Assembly (NCBI GenBank): GCA_013399115.1
Contig: VXAA01000923.1
Location: 643,451 to 707,450, forward strand
Origin: Anseranas semipalmata
Lineage: Eukaryota > Chordata > Aves > Anseriformes > Anseranatidae
Reading direction: 5' to 3'
DNA: 64,000 nucleotides
In this document: positions 46,845-61,000 of the stretch, piece after piece
Layout: every line of letters begins with the position of its first letter
Position numbering within the stretch: the stretch's first letter is position 1
Notes under the pieces: generated by a model
Told to the model about the DNA's origin: nothing
What the model saw: only the letters and a program-made list of their open reading frames with translations
Databases searched by the model: none
Translations under genes and position numbers: made by a program

Positions 46845-49168
46845 GTAAACCTCATGCTTGCGAAGAAAAGGCAGGCTGAAATTAGATACGTAAAACTTAC
46901 AAACTCCAAATGTGGCTTAAAAGGTTGCAGATCCTAACCCTAGTTAGAGGCCATGTGTATTCTCTGTATAAGACATTACCTGTGTGAGGCTGATTAGATA
47001 TCCTGCATAGAACTAAGACATTACTAGGATCACTTAAAGAAACCACAACCAGTATTTAAAATAAGAATCTTATGATGGTTCTACATAGTCTTTTGAGCAT
47101 CTAAAAGGAAACCTGTTGCTTTTGCTCAATTCAACCTTTTATCCCCAATAAACTGGTGGAAGTGTTATGCAATATGCAGCATTTATACAGCAGAATACAA
47201 CTGGTTTGAGTCCTGTAGGCTTCATCATACAAAATAATCAATGATTAGGCTATTTCTCCACCCTTTAACAGTTTTGTGCTATCTTTGTATTCATTGTTGT
47301 AAAATCCCATTGCCTCAAAAGCAGAGTAAACAATAGCAGAATTATTGTTTCCGTTGTTACCAGGAAACAGTATTTGAAATTTATCGGTGAAAATTCTTCA
47401 GATGTTTTAGCAGTGCACTTACTCCTGGATTCAGAGAAAATTTGCCCAAATCAGTATCCAACTGTCTTCCAAACCATCTTCTCAAAGTCTGGGAAGAACT
47501 CTTCAAAAGCCTTTATGGGATAACTTTTGTCTCATCTGTAAAAGAGGCTAAAACCAAGGCCACACCATACTAAACAATCAGGAGGCTGGCTCTTTCTGGT
47601 GGAGAGCAATGACATTTACTGAAACATGTCTAAGGGATGCAGTTAAGAAGGACCAAACCAGAAATCTTAATTCTGAAGATTTAAGACTGAAATGAGTTTT
47701 GTTATCCCTATAACATTACCTGTAGGAAATTAACAAAATAATTACATTTAGTTATTTATTTTAAGTACAATTGGTTGCCATTTAAAGCAGAAGGGGTTTA
47801 GAAATGCTCATAGTCTATGGAAAGGACTAATCTAGGATTTTATGGGCCTGCTTCCAGGCAATCAGCTTTCTAAGGTCCTCTCTTCAACACTTCAAGAGAT
47901 TTTCTTTTCTCATCCCCGAAACACGTTTTCTTTCAACCTCTGCCCTTTTGGTCTTTACGGCACTGTTGTCTGCTTTTCTAACCCTGTATCACTTGAGCTA
48001 CGTTCTCACTGTCCCAAACCCTCTGGTTCACCCAGAATCTATCAGTATATGCTCGAAAAACTACCAGAAACATAGATGCAGCATAGCATTCACCAGCCAC
48101 CAAAAACAGCCTCCCTCAGGAGCTGAGAAAGGAGATGCCTCTTTTATCTAAGAAGGTTTGTATGCTAAATTTCTGAAAACACACATGCAACCACTTGGGG
48201 AAAGAACCACAGAGACCCATTCCTGCAGTGTACTGTGAGTGACCTGTTTTCAGGCACAGCTCAGCATTACTCAACCCCTTCCAGCATCAGGCTATGTAAC
48301 AGTCTCCTTAGAGCTTAAATTACTCCCACACATTTTTATACTACCCTACAAATTAGACACATTTCAAGAAATTAAAAGGGTGGGGGAGGGGGGAGGAAAC
48401 AATTAAGCTCCTGAGAATAAGACAAACGCCTCTAATACAGAGAAATTTATGCATACATTTGCTCATAAACAACAAAAGGAAATTTTCAAAACTGCACACA
48501 ATGTTTTAAAAGCTATTGGGAAAGCAGACGGGGAAGGGTGAGGGCAAGATGTTCAGTCTCCTTAAGCAGCAGCTGAAACAGGCTCTAAATTAATCAGGAT
48601 TCTTAGAAACTCTAATAAGAAGGGGCTGATGAGAAACAGCTGCACCCAATCCCTATAAAAACCTTCAAAAAGGGAATTAAGTGATAATGTCAGTGGAAGG
48701 GAATATCATTGCAGGATGGTCTCCTGCTGCTACAAAATGCCAGTGCAAAACCAATGGGAGATAATTATGATGAATCTCAGTCCTGTTTTCAGTTCCTGGA
48801 CTTGACTTCCACTCTACGGTGTGGTGATGCAGCTACCATTTAGGAAGACTTTAAATTTTATCAAGCTTGTGATTAAGAGCATCCAGTTCTAATGTTTATT
48901 GAAAATGGTATTCAGAACATCTTCTCTGCGCCCACCATAGACAGCTGCGTGAGAAGTATGTGTAACCAAACCATGGCTTTTTAAAGGAGGGAAAAATACA
49001 ATACGTGCTCACCATTAACAATTGAAGGTCTTCAGTACCATAGAGTCAATAAAGTTAACTTACAGCCCACTTCTAAGCATACTCCAGAAAGGATGCGCAT
49101 GCAGCCTGCAGCAGAGCTGCAGCCCAAGCACCCACAGTTCCTGATCTCCACAGCTTTACGGTAGTTTT

Positions 49169-49180
49169 CCCCCCCCCCCA
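49169..49180 (+). repeat. C homopolymer
   Basis: Run of about ten C after gttttc. Such runs are prone to sequencing length errors. Confidence 0.8.
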
Positions 49181-50588
49181 GACTTTGTAGGATTTGGGCG
49201 ATGCTGACAGTCTGCAACTACAAAATCTCCTTTACTGCAGGGACAGTTGCAGCACTGACTCTACAGATTTAAGCACCTGGATACTGAAGTCTGCATTTTG
49301 CCTCCAAAAGGGCTTTTGGTGACTGAATGAAAATATTCGTGGGGGAGAGTTTTCAACTCACCATTTTCTCTGGAACAAATTGCTTAATTTTTGTCTTCTT
49401 CAGTTTACGTTTTTAAAATTGTCTTAATGACATAGTTGCAATGGAGATTCAGCAAATGAGGATTTCAGGGCTCCCGTATGGATATGCTCTATTACCTCAG
49501 AGTTGCTGTTACTTCACTAAGCCAAGTCACTACACTAGGAAATTACTCCTTGGTAGAAGACACTATATATGAATTGTAACACACTCATCTAACATTCCTA
49601 AAGAAAGCTCATTTTTTTCTTTCTGAACTAACTATATGATAAGCGTTGATCTCACATTCAGTTATCCACACAGAAAAAGTGAGCTAAAGCAGTAAGATTT
49701 TTGCTTGCTCTGACAGTGTGGAGAGGAAAAGGGAGGTACAAGCACGGCAGAGGGGCCATCAGGCAGCTACTCATCCCCACGAGGAGGTATTACCACAGCC
49801 TCTGCATGAAGTCTCAGCTCCCTCTGCTTCCTGGCTTGTGCGATCCCTGAGTCTATCATTTCCCAGCATATCTGAATGTCAAATTCTGAAAAAAGGTTTG
49901 ATAATGCAAATGTATTTAGTAATGATGAGCCATTCTGAGGACTCTAAGAGTCATAAACATGTTTGTTTTATCGAGGTAGGGTAGGGTTTGTAGTGCAATA
50001 GGATGATGAAAACAACCCGGATTAACAACTCCTCTCATCTCCTGCTCTGACAGCCCCTTTCTCAAAGCACCAATATTACCCACTTAGAAAATGGATTTAT
50101 GCCAATGTTTAAAGCACTTCTTCTTCTTTCAGCACACCAGATGGTACTAAAAATTCAAAATATTTCCTACAACAGCTGTATCTTTGACAACAAAATTAAT
50201 ACAAGACGAAATACCATTGCTATGTGTAGGCCATAATGACCAGACTCTTTGGTTTTATGTCTAATGTAAAAAGGCATTTTATAGTTAAAAAATAGATCTG
50301 ATCAACTCAGTATTGCGTCAATCATGTGACTCTGTCTGGGTTTTCAAAACCAGATGCAAAATTTAGTGCCTTTATAGTTTAACAGCTGGTCTGATAAGAA
50401 TGTAAAATACACCTTTCCCTAGAGCTATAATAAATGTGTTAACACTTTCTTACAACCAGCCCTTTCCTACAACTCATCATTTTCTTGCCCCAAGCTCCGT
50501 CTTTATGTATTTGATGACATAAATCTTTTAAGCAGGTTTTGACCAGAAGCTAACTTCCCTTTCTCTCAAATATCTGGACAATAATATG

Positions 50589-50608
50589 TGTTTTTTTTTT
50601 TTTTTTTC
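50589..50608 (+). repeat. T homopolymer
   Basis: Run of about eighteen T followed by a short C-run. Confidence 0.85.
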
Positions 50609-53600
50609 CCCCTTTGGTGTTTAAAGAGTAGGAGGGTGGAGGGGGAATGCTTTCAATTAAGACAAAACAAAAAAATGCAAATGATCATGCTTACAATTTC
50701 CATCTCTTTAACATGAATGTGTTACAGTAGGATTTTTTTTAATGATCTATTTGTTAGATCATTAGTTAGATCGTTAGATATAAGGCAAGCAGCTCTCAAA
50801 GTTTTAGTATTTTAAACAGTGTGGTATTTTTGGCATGCCTTGAACAGTGAGCAATAAGGTCAGGAAACATGAAAGCAAAACTCAAGCCAAATAATTTGCC
50901 CATCAAACGGGTGTAATCTTTAAGCAAGATAATGAACATGATTTTGTTATCTGTATATGTTTCTACATGTATGTGAACATTCTTGATGCTAGCATGTGAA
51001 CATCTGCTAAAAAATTCAATTACTTAACAGTGTTGTGAAGCAAGAAATGACTGTCAGCACTAGCTGTAGAGAGGAAAGAGTCTGGTGGTTATTGACACTG
51101 GACCCTGCCTAAGGAGGGACAACTTCATGTCCCTCCTCTGTCACATAGTTGTGAGACATTGAGCCGCCTCAGGTGGGGAGCTTTACATCTCAAAGTTGTC
51201 TAAGATGCATCGGGGATCTATCATGGGAATGGATACTAAAACCCCAGCACCTCAGCTCTGGCCATCCTTTTCCTGTTCAGACCTTGCTTATGGTAGGTGA
51301 ACATCACCTTCCCTACATCTGTTTGTTGTTTGGCTCTCTCCCTGCTTTCCCACTGGCACCTTCCCTGCACAAATCACTCTTCTCATCTTCCTGCAGTGCA
51401 ATTCCCACTCTCATTTGTAGGATTCCCTTTCCTCCGATACTCTATTCCCCATTCAGCACAAGCGTGCACTTATTCAAGGCATCTGGCATTGAAATGATGT
51501 GGTCGGCCTGGCATTGTCATGTTTGGACGTGGAGGTGATGAGCGAAAGGTTATAATTTGCAGATGTAGCGCTACAGCTATTTTTAACCATCTTCCTTTTG
51601 CACAGCTGCAATGCTGTCATATTAGTTCAGCATACTTGAAAATTAACATTCATGAAGCAACGAGTGGAAGAGTATGGATTTAAAAACTATTGATAGAATT
51701 TGTTCATGTTAAAGAAAGTGAGACAAATTATTTTGGAATGTGCTTCCTTTAAAAGTTTGCAGTTCCTGCTCTCAGCTGCGTTAAAGACACAACACAGGCT
51801 GGAAGTGAAGTGAAGGACTATAAATCAGATGGAGGTGGAGAAACAAGACAGCACACATCATTCAGGGTTCCCTGCAGCTGCCTCCTCAAGCTTACATGCT
51901 GCCTTGTGACCTTGCAAGAACAAGACCACCATAGGAAGGTGGGCAATAAATATGCTCAATGACTTGCAGAGACATTTCATTAAAATCATGTGAAGATAGG
52001 ACTGATGTTAGTTTTTATTTTGTTTTGCTAAATGTGAGTGCTCCCACTCAAATTTTTTAGTTATTTTTGCCCTTCAACAAATATACTGACCAAACTGATG
52101 GTCAGAGAGGTGTCAGGCGAATGGATGTGACATTAGCAAACATGAACAGATGATTTTACTGAACTTCAGGCTCTAACTACCACAAAGGTGATGGCTTTCT
52201 GCCTCTTCTCAAATACAGTGCATCCCCACAGCCAGCTCACTCGATTTCAAGATGAACAATATATATGACTTCTACGCCCTAGGTGATCACCTAAGCAGGC
52301 TCACAAGTAGAACAGGCTCCTCTGTTTTACAGAGAAGACTGAGCTGACCTTGGAGGTTTACAGTCATCCTTGTTTCCCTTCCCCTGCGGAGCAACACAGC
52401 CAGGCAGCCAGGCAGGAGATGACCCACTGTGAAGGCAGGGAACCCTTTTAATTCAGGCAAAGTAATTTTAAAGCTATATTTAGGAAACAATTTTCTAAAG
52501 GAACCATTGCATTTTGAAACCATAGCATATACCTTAATTTTTGAGGAGAGGAAAAGAACAGTCTCTAAGCATTGCAAACTGAGCAGGGTTTTCTGAGTGC
52601 TGTTGGCTTATTTTGCATTTGGCCAAGATTTACTTACAGTTGTTTATTTCCATTTGCAAGAGATCATCTCTCTCACACAAATTCCTGTTAGTGACACACG
52701 TCCATAGCTCACTGGAAGCTGAAGAACTGGTCACACTGTTGGTTAAAACCAAGCTTAGCTGCTGATTTGGAGCCAAACTAAGTGCTAAACCTCTGAACCC
52801 TGATGCTGCTGCCCACTTCTGTGGTGCCTGCTAAGTGAACAGGAACCAAGCATCAGCAGAGGGCCAGCCTGTCCAGGAGAGCTTCCCATGTACAGTGTGG
52901 ACAGCAAGCCATGTTAAACTTCAGCAGATAATAGCTAAGGGGCACAAATTACCTCTGGAATCATTTTCAGGTGTATCTATTTCATTCCAGTGCAAAGCCA
53001 AAGAGGTTAAAATGGAAAGTGCCAGTGCTTTAACTACTGCATTTGTTTTTGTACGAGAATAGCTGAGAACAGGTTAAAAGAAATATTGAAAAGTTATTAT
53101 TTGCCATCTTTCTTGGTGAGACTCCATTCCCTCCTGTGTACTCACTTGGATGAAATCAGAGTAAATAGGGTGATGCATCAGGCCAAGGCTTTGGACTCAG
53201 GCTTGGGCCAGAGAAACTGTTTGATCATATTCTTGGAAGCCAAAGCCTTTATTAAAGTGACTTCCTCCTTCAGCACTAGCTCTGCTAGCTGAAGTGAAAT
53301 GTTGTGCACTTGAGTGATTCCTAGAAGACCATCTGCGCTTTCCAAAGTCTGTCCCTGTAAGTCCCTTTCTCAGCTGCAGCACATACATAATCACTATGGC
53401 TAACTGATTACTCTGTGAGCGTGTGTGATTCCCAACCTGTCAGATTTTCAAGGTTTGAGATGTTGACATACAGCTCCAAGCTGAATACTTTCAGCTGTGG
53501 GATAAAGCACATAAAGGAAAATAGGGTGAGTTTGGTACACCTGTTCTCCATCCATTCAATGAGAACACACTCTTTAAAAACTCAAGACAAATTCACCATA

Positions 53601-56600
53601 GGCTCCCAGAGGTAAAAGGCAATGAATGAAGTCACTCTGCAATATTTTATTGCTGCTAAGATACTGCAAGGTTGAAGGAAAGCTGACACCAGGAAAGGTT
53701 ACACAGACATCCCAGGAAAGTGCTCAGGAAGCAGCAAACACCTCCCATACACTTTTACTGCATTACTAGCTAAGCTCTGCACATTTAATAGCTTGCCCTT
53801 CATCAAAAAGATTTATGATGCTTGATAACAGAATGGTATTGCCAAGAGACTGTGCTGCAGGAACGCTATCCTTGTGGTGGCATGCAATGACATTGCTGGA
53901 ATAAATGATCTCACTCCCTCACTGCAGTAAGTGGTCGCAATCTTTCTGCACAATCTGTTTACCGAAAGAGAACTGGACTGCAGGTCAGCGCACACCGCAT
54001 CTGCTGAGCAGCACAGAGACTCCAAACCTTGTCTCCTTCTTCTGTGAGTGATGGAGGCCCCAGCTTTACCTGGACATTCACCTTTCTGCTTTGTCCTGAG
54101 GAGATCATGGTCTCTGTTATTCTGCTGTCCTCAGTCTGTTAAGGTCCAGCCTTCAATATACCTTGGGATTTCTCTTATGCTCCTCAAGTGCTTTTGCATT
54201 CCCATAGCTTAGGAAATATGTGCTCTCCGAAGGCAAATACAAGGCTGCTTCCCGCGCACTGTGTAATCATTTCCAGCCACCTCCGTACAGCAGCCCATAG
54301 CTCAGTTGTCAATGCCGTGACACCGCCAGTGCGTTGAGTGTCCCTCCACCACCCTGCAGGCTGTAGGCATGTGCAGAGCTGCCCTCAGGCACTTCTTTGG
54401 CCCTCCTGCCATCCATTTGTGCTCAGAAGGATGCGGTGGACTTGAAAAACTATCGAGCGTCAGGGTATGTTTTGAAATATCACTATATTTTATCTGTAAA
54501 TTTTTTACTCTCCCTCCATGGGCTACATCCTGGTACTGTGGGTGTTCACGAAGGCTGTGACGAAGCAGTGCTGTGGGCTGTGCTGCACACTCGTGATTCA
54601 CATGGAGCCACCTGCAGACACCATGGTCAGAGTGCTGGGGCTGAGAGAGAACCTGTCTTTCCAGGATGTCCTCGGCATGGAGCCTGCAGCTGCAGACATT
54701 AGAGGGGTGGGAATATCACTGCCATGTCAGGGTAATGTCTTTAGACACTGCATTCACCCTTTGGCAAAATGAAACTCCTGGAGTAGCTGGATTTGTTTTT
54801 AAATAGGAGCAAATGTTGGGAAGTTTTATATCATGGTAGGATACAGTTGACTTCTCCGCTCACACATATGATGTGGTCTCGTGCAGAGATAGAGTCCTCA
54901 GAGCAACATTTTGAATTTGTGAATTTACCTTTGGGTTTTGATGTGACTTTGGTAATTAGATCTGAAATCCATTTTGAAAAATGGGAAAGCGACTACATGC
55001 ATTTTAGATGTCGTCAGGCAACCACAGGAGCCTCTGAGGTGTGAACTGCAGACAGCACTGTGTCTGTCTTTATCTTTATGGCTTGCTGCTGGCCATTTGT
55101 TGCTAGTTCTTCTCTTACTCCCGAACATATTTTTGCTTTTACTGTTCACTCTGTCACGCTTTGCTCCAATTACCTGGTGCTTGCTGTCCCCAAAGCCAAG
55201 ATTCATCCTCAGCAGTGACAGAACACAAAATTTCCTTTTCTATATAGCAAGAGCTATGTCAAAAAAGCTCTGTCTATAGAAAATAACATGCAAGCTGGGA
55301 CGGATGCGAAATATGTACATGGCCAGTTAAGAACCACTCAGGTGTGAAATGTCTTTTTTAAAGTACTGAAGAGAGGTTGTTGCAATGCTGTGGTCATTTG
55401 TACAGGGTGAAAGACAAGATTATTTTCCTGGTAACTGACTGAAAAAAAGCAACAGCATCACTGACCATGTACCAGTGGCCTCTCTTGATAAGGAATGTGC
55501 CTGGGAAAGGTGCTTTCAAGACACAACACATCTCAGCACAACATAGCCGAAGCAGCACTTCACTGCGTACAACACCTCACTTTCCCCAACAACAGGTTAA
55601 GTCATTGTGACAGAGGTTCACTCTCTCCAGCACAACATGTCAGCATTTATTCCATATTCCTCTATTTGTTTTATTTGACAATGTGGACAGTCCATTCTTA
55701 TTTAATCACATGTTCATCCTGGGATCTCCTTTTTCATGGCATTCCCTGAAAAATCCCTGAGCCTTGTGCCTCAATAGTCACAGTACTGTCTTTCAAGTCA
55801 CCTTTAGTTCCCCACAGTGACCTTGGCATGTCTTTAGTCTTGCTACGGTGGTTGCACAAGAGATGGATATTTGCAGGTCAGACTGTGTGAGGATTTGGGA
55901 GATGGAATCTATTCTTAATTCTGTCACTTGGCTTCATGGGTCACCTTGGAGGAATACCTTCCCCATTGTTCGCTTCAGTCTCCTTGTATGTAGGAAGAGA
56001 TATTTAATATTTCTGGAAGAAAAGCGATTAGCTAAGCTGTAATACAATTTCCCTTCGTAGTTATCTGTCAGAGTGCTGTCTGCTGAGAGAATGCTAGATC
56101 TATGTGCTCTCATGCTTGCAGATGTCCCAAAGCACTGTTTATTTTCTTTTTTTCTTAGCCTCTCTCATATACTTCATGGGCACAATCTTTGTGTCTCTTA
56201 CTCCTCATGAAAATGGATTGTGACACTCTGGGAATCCTAAGCCCCACTATAATTTCCTTGGTAGGCAAACACACCTTTGCGAAAAATTAGCATCAGAGTT
56301 TTAATTTATCATTTAGTTCCTAATAGAGGCTTCATATTTGAAGCAACATGATATTTGAAGCTATGTGAAGTAAGCGATGGCACCCCGGTTCTCCAAAAGA
56401 CTCTGGCACGATCCTACTTGACAGTACAGGAGAAGCAGAGATCTCAGCAAAGCAGCACCTGTGACTCTGCACCTTTCTGGATCTTTCTTTGAAAAAGAAA
56501 GATTTCTTTCAAAGGTTCTTCAGGTTGAAGGTGTGTAGGACAACACATGTTATGTCTCCACTCTCTGGAGTTGTACTTTTGGCGAGTGCATGTTCAGAGC

Positions 56601-57451
56601 AGCTGTAAAAGGCATATTCAAGACTCCAGTGTTTCTGGAATACCCCTGCATCACATTTTAAGTGCTGCATAGTCAATTTGCCATGTGCAATGGCATTTTG
56701 CTTGGGACTTCTGGAAATCTGGCAACTCCATTAGCATTATTTCTCCTTCTCTTTGCACTGCCAGACAAAAGGCCAAAAAACTTTCTTTCTCCTGGTAAAG
56801 ATTCTGGGTAAAGAAGAAAGGAAGACATGTTTGGGAAAATCCAGAGATGTTTTGGTTGAAGACCAACAGTAAGTTCTTCAGGTTGAAGGTGTGTGTGTGT
56901 GTGCTTTGAAACCATCTTCCTTATCTGCTCCTTCTCCCCAGCCTTTGTATGATTTTATCCCTGCAGCACATAGACAACCTCCTCCTGCCCTCTCCCAGAG
57001 TCCCCTCCACTCCAGCTAGATTTCTGTTTCTTTGGCTGATGGTGCAGAGGAGAAGCCCTCTCCAAAGGCATGCACCTTTGTTCCTCCTTTTTGCCCAAAG
57101 CCTTCTCACTCTTCAAACTGCTGCTCTATCACCTCTGCCCCTTTGTTCTCCTGCTTAGGGATTTTCCACTCCTCACCTTCCTGCTGATAAAGTTAATCAA
57201 ACTAATTTTCCCACTCAGTCACCTCCCTTATCACAGTCACTGTTTGGCCAGAGCCCAATGGATATGGTTTATGAGCTCTGTTCTTTGTTCTGTAGCTTTT
57301 TCTGGCTAGGGTGAGTGATATGTCTCAGGGTCTGTGTCAGCTCCTGGCTGATTCATAATACTCTGAGACAGCTAACAAATACATTTTGGACCATTTGGGG
57401 AAATAAATGGAATTCATAAATTCAAATAATTTCATCATCAAGAAAAGATCC

Positions 57452-57453
<2 letters not shown>

Positions 57454-57483
<30 letters not shown>
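57454..57483 (+). repeat. (TG)15 microsatellite
   Basis: Fifteen perfect TG units, followed by gctttgaaac, a flank shared with the shorter GT run at 56890-56912. Confidence 0.95.
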
Positions 57484-57485
<2 letters not shown>

Positions 57486-57940
57486 TTGAAACTCTCCATC
57501 TTCTTGTGCATAGCTGCCCCTATCGGAATGATGACCATCACTCAGCTTCTGTGTCAATTATGGGAAAAGGTACAGAACACAGTTTGTTCTGCCTTATCCT
57601 TGCTTGTGTTGCAGTATAGCTATTTTAAAGAGGCAGAATGGGAATGCATGTGGGAATCAGCTGGAAACTGTCTCTGTCACCTCCGGCAGATATCTAGGCT
57701 GATCTACTCTCCTGGGCCCCTCTGTAGTTGGTGGAAGAGCCCGTGCTAAGCTAAGTGTCTGTGGGGTGTGGGGGAAAAGCCCATCGCCCTTCAGCACCCA
57801 GTGGCTAGGGGAGACGAGGCATGGGCACAGACCAAGTGCTTAACTCCAGATTGTCTCAGATTTGGGGAGGTGACCCCTACCAGGCAAGACAGAAAGATTT
57901 TCAGTCTCTCTTTCTCATGCTGTTACTGCTCCAGCACCAC

Positions 57941-58001
57941 TCTTATAGGAAACACTGAGGACAGCTGAGGGGATCAGGGGGTCTTATAGGAAACACTGAG
58001 G
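57941..58001 (+). repeat. 41-base-offset tandem duplication
   Basis: The 20-base string tcttataggaaacactgagg occurs at 57941-57960 and at 57982-58001. The ctgaggggatc that follows is also repeated in part. Confidence 0.9.
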
Positions 58002-61000
58002 GGATCCTGATGCTCAGAGTCACTACAAATCCCCATCATTTGGTTTTGTGCCACTGAGTTTGTCCAAGCCTTCCCACTGGGGCTCCCCACAACTTGGCTG
58101 TCAGCGTTAGGGACCTCTGATGGGGTCCTCACAGCTTGGTGGCAGGAAAATCCCTGAGTACCCAAGGCTTGCATGGGCTATAAAGCACTCCCAAAGGGAT
58201 TCCTCTCTGCACGTCACTCCTAGTGCTGGGAGGCATCTCAGCTTTTCACAGGTTATCCTGCTGGGACAAGAAATAAAACAGGTTTTGTTGTGTCATATTA
58301 AAACCATTTCTTTCAAAAGCCTGCTAGATTTGGAAAGCAGGTGAAAAGAATCAAAGGCAGATCCTGCTCTGACCTCACACACCCCATCCTCATGCCAGCT
58401 CCTGGCTACTAATCTGTGCATCCCTTGCACCAGCTCTGGGCCTTGCTGGAGCCTTCCATGAGTTGACGAAACAGCAGAGAGGAGGCAAGGAGACAGGGAG
58501 GTGAATGGTTATCTGGGGTTTCAGTGAAGCCATTTGGCTCAGAAGGATGTCCTGTGGATACCGCGGCTGGGGAAGAGAGTGGGGAGGAGTGCAGCGGTGG
58601 GGCGCGGGTCGGAGCCTCCCTTCTCCCTCCACAGCAAGCTCTTTGCCAGCTCAGAGGCACATGCAACTGCACTGCCAGGCAGCCTCATCCCTCCAACATC
58701 AAGCTCTGGTACTCCGGGCAAAGCCTTCTGAACCCATCCTCTTCCTGGGAATTCGACAAAGAGTAAATGCCGCACTGGGGATTTCCTGTAGCCCAAAGAC
58801 TGGATAATTAATTTAATTAGGATATCAATTTATGATCTTCCTAATGAAAGTTGGTTGATACAATGTTAGCTTTTGATATGCAAAAATGCTTTGAAACTCT
58901 ACCTCACCCTGGGTGGCCCAGAAAGTGTTATCATTTCACTGTCAATAGATAATTCATTCATAATACACACATGTATCCTTGCTTGACAAATGTTGGTGGT
59001 AAATGTTGAATAATCTCTGAAGTTATGGATTCATACGAAGTGCCAGAATGATGTGTTTTTCAGGCTCCCCCAAGCCCCAAACCCTCAGATCACTTCACTG
59101 ACCTTGTGGACCCACAAACGTTTCATTTAGCCTCGTGAGAGTGCATGGAGATGGGGACAGGGGCAGAGGCAGTGGCAGGGAGGGACTAGCACTAGTATTG
59201 GGAAAAAACGTAACATGAAACTAAAGCTTGAGTTTGAATACACAGATTTGAATGACTAAACTTTCTATGACATACAACCACAGCAATACCTACTAAACAA
59301 GCACTATGGTGGTTGTAAGATATAAATTATCAGTAATTTTACATTGGTGCTAAACACGACCACTAGCAAGATGAACTGTAAGGCCCTAAATTCCAGTTTA
59401 TGGAAGACACCAGCACAACAAGAAAGAGAAGGCTGCCTACACCGAAGCACAATGTGGTGTTGGTAGCATCTCTCTATATTTGAAAGGCCCCAGTATTTCC
59501 ATAAATAGTATTTTACTAGTATGACAATGAGGATGATGGAATTTCAGAGGGATTTCCACTGATCTCATATCATTTTAAATAATGCTCAAACTGTCTCTTC
59601 ACCATTAGTTTCAGTATTTTCTGCTATTTTGATTTAATTTAACCTGATTTTCTGCAGAGCCAAAAAAATTTCCCACTCTCATTTCTTTTGGACTGATTTG
59701 CTCATGGGGCACATTTGTTTCTATTTCAATTATGACCCTGTTAAAATGCAAACATTTTCAATGTTTTAAAAATCTGCTTTGAACAGCATAGCATTCTTAA
59801 ATTAACATTAGCTAGCTATGCACTTTTCATGTTATTGCACTGATAATCTAGAGTGCTGAGCCTGATTAATTGCTGCAAGTGACTTCCCAAATCACTTGCC
59901 ATTTTGCCAGCCAGTTTACCTCCTTGTTCAAAGAGCAGTTATACCCTCATCTTTAACAAACAAGTTGCCGTTTCAGACCAGTTTCCTGGGCAGCCTACAC
60001 AGCTCCTGGTATCATCAGTGTTGGCCCACTTCCATAGTTAAGCTCACCCTTCTGGACTGGCACCAGAAGACACCCATCGCTCGCTGCAGTGTGTGGTTGT
60101 TGGTACAGGGCCCGTCCTGCTGTTAGATGGTCAGTGCCACACTCTGGTGCCCACATAGGAAGAGAGAGGCCCAGCTCAGGAGAGCTGCTGTACAGGGCTG
60201 GGAGAAGAGGAGGGAAAGCGATGCCCCAAGGAGACAGCTGCGAACTGTTGATCCCACCGTAACATCTATACCTTCTTACCTATCCTTGCTTTACAGACTT
60301 GACCAGATGACCTCCAGAAGCACCTTCCAAGCTCACCCATTCTGTGACCCTGTGAGGGAGCACAGCCAAGAGGAACTGCCAAGAGGAATCCTCACTCAGT
60401 AATATCTCTGGTCACATCACGAATGCCCCATTGCCCTGGCTCCAAGGTAGCAGTAGTATCAAGTACTTCTAGCCCCAGATCATCTTCAGTGATAGCCAGG
60501 GGCAGTGTCTGGTCATGGATGGAATAAGCGGACTACCTGGTTCATTCAGCCGGTTGGTACTCTGACAGATTAGATGGTGCACATAGATAAAGGCTTTTGA
60601 ACTGCACGCTTTGGTTTTCTCGCCTGGAGACAAAAAGGTGGTTTCCAGGTTGTGGAAAACCACTGGGGTGAAAAAGCATGAGGGAGAGTTGGTGGGATAA
60701 GCAACACAATGTAACATAAATGTTGTGGCCCCCCACCACAGAGTGTGGCAAAGTGTTGACTGGGAACTTTGAGGGGATTGAGAAGATTCTGTCAGGTTGG
60801 TGGTAGACTTCTTGTGTTTCTACTAAACTTCGCTTAGTGGGTGTCTCTTGATCCTATCCTTATGGCAGCTTTAGCTGATCAAAAAAACTCTCAAAGCCCC
60901 AAACCATAGATTCCTGCATCTCTGCTCACACCATGTGTAAACCCTCAGGTGAGCATGAGAGTGTGGGAGCTGACACTTTTATAGTGGTGGATATGTCCTA

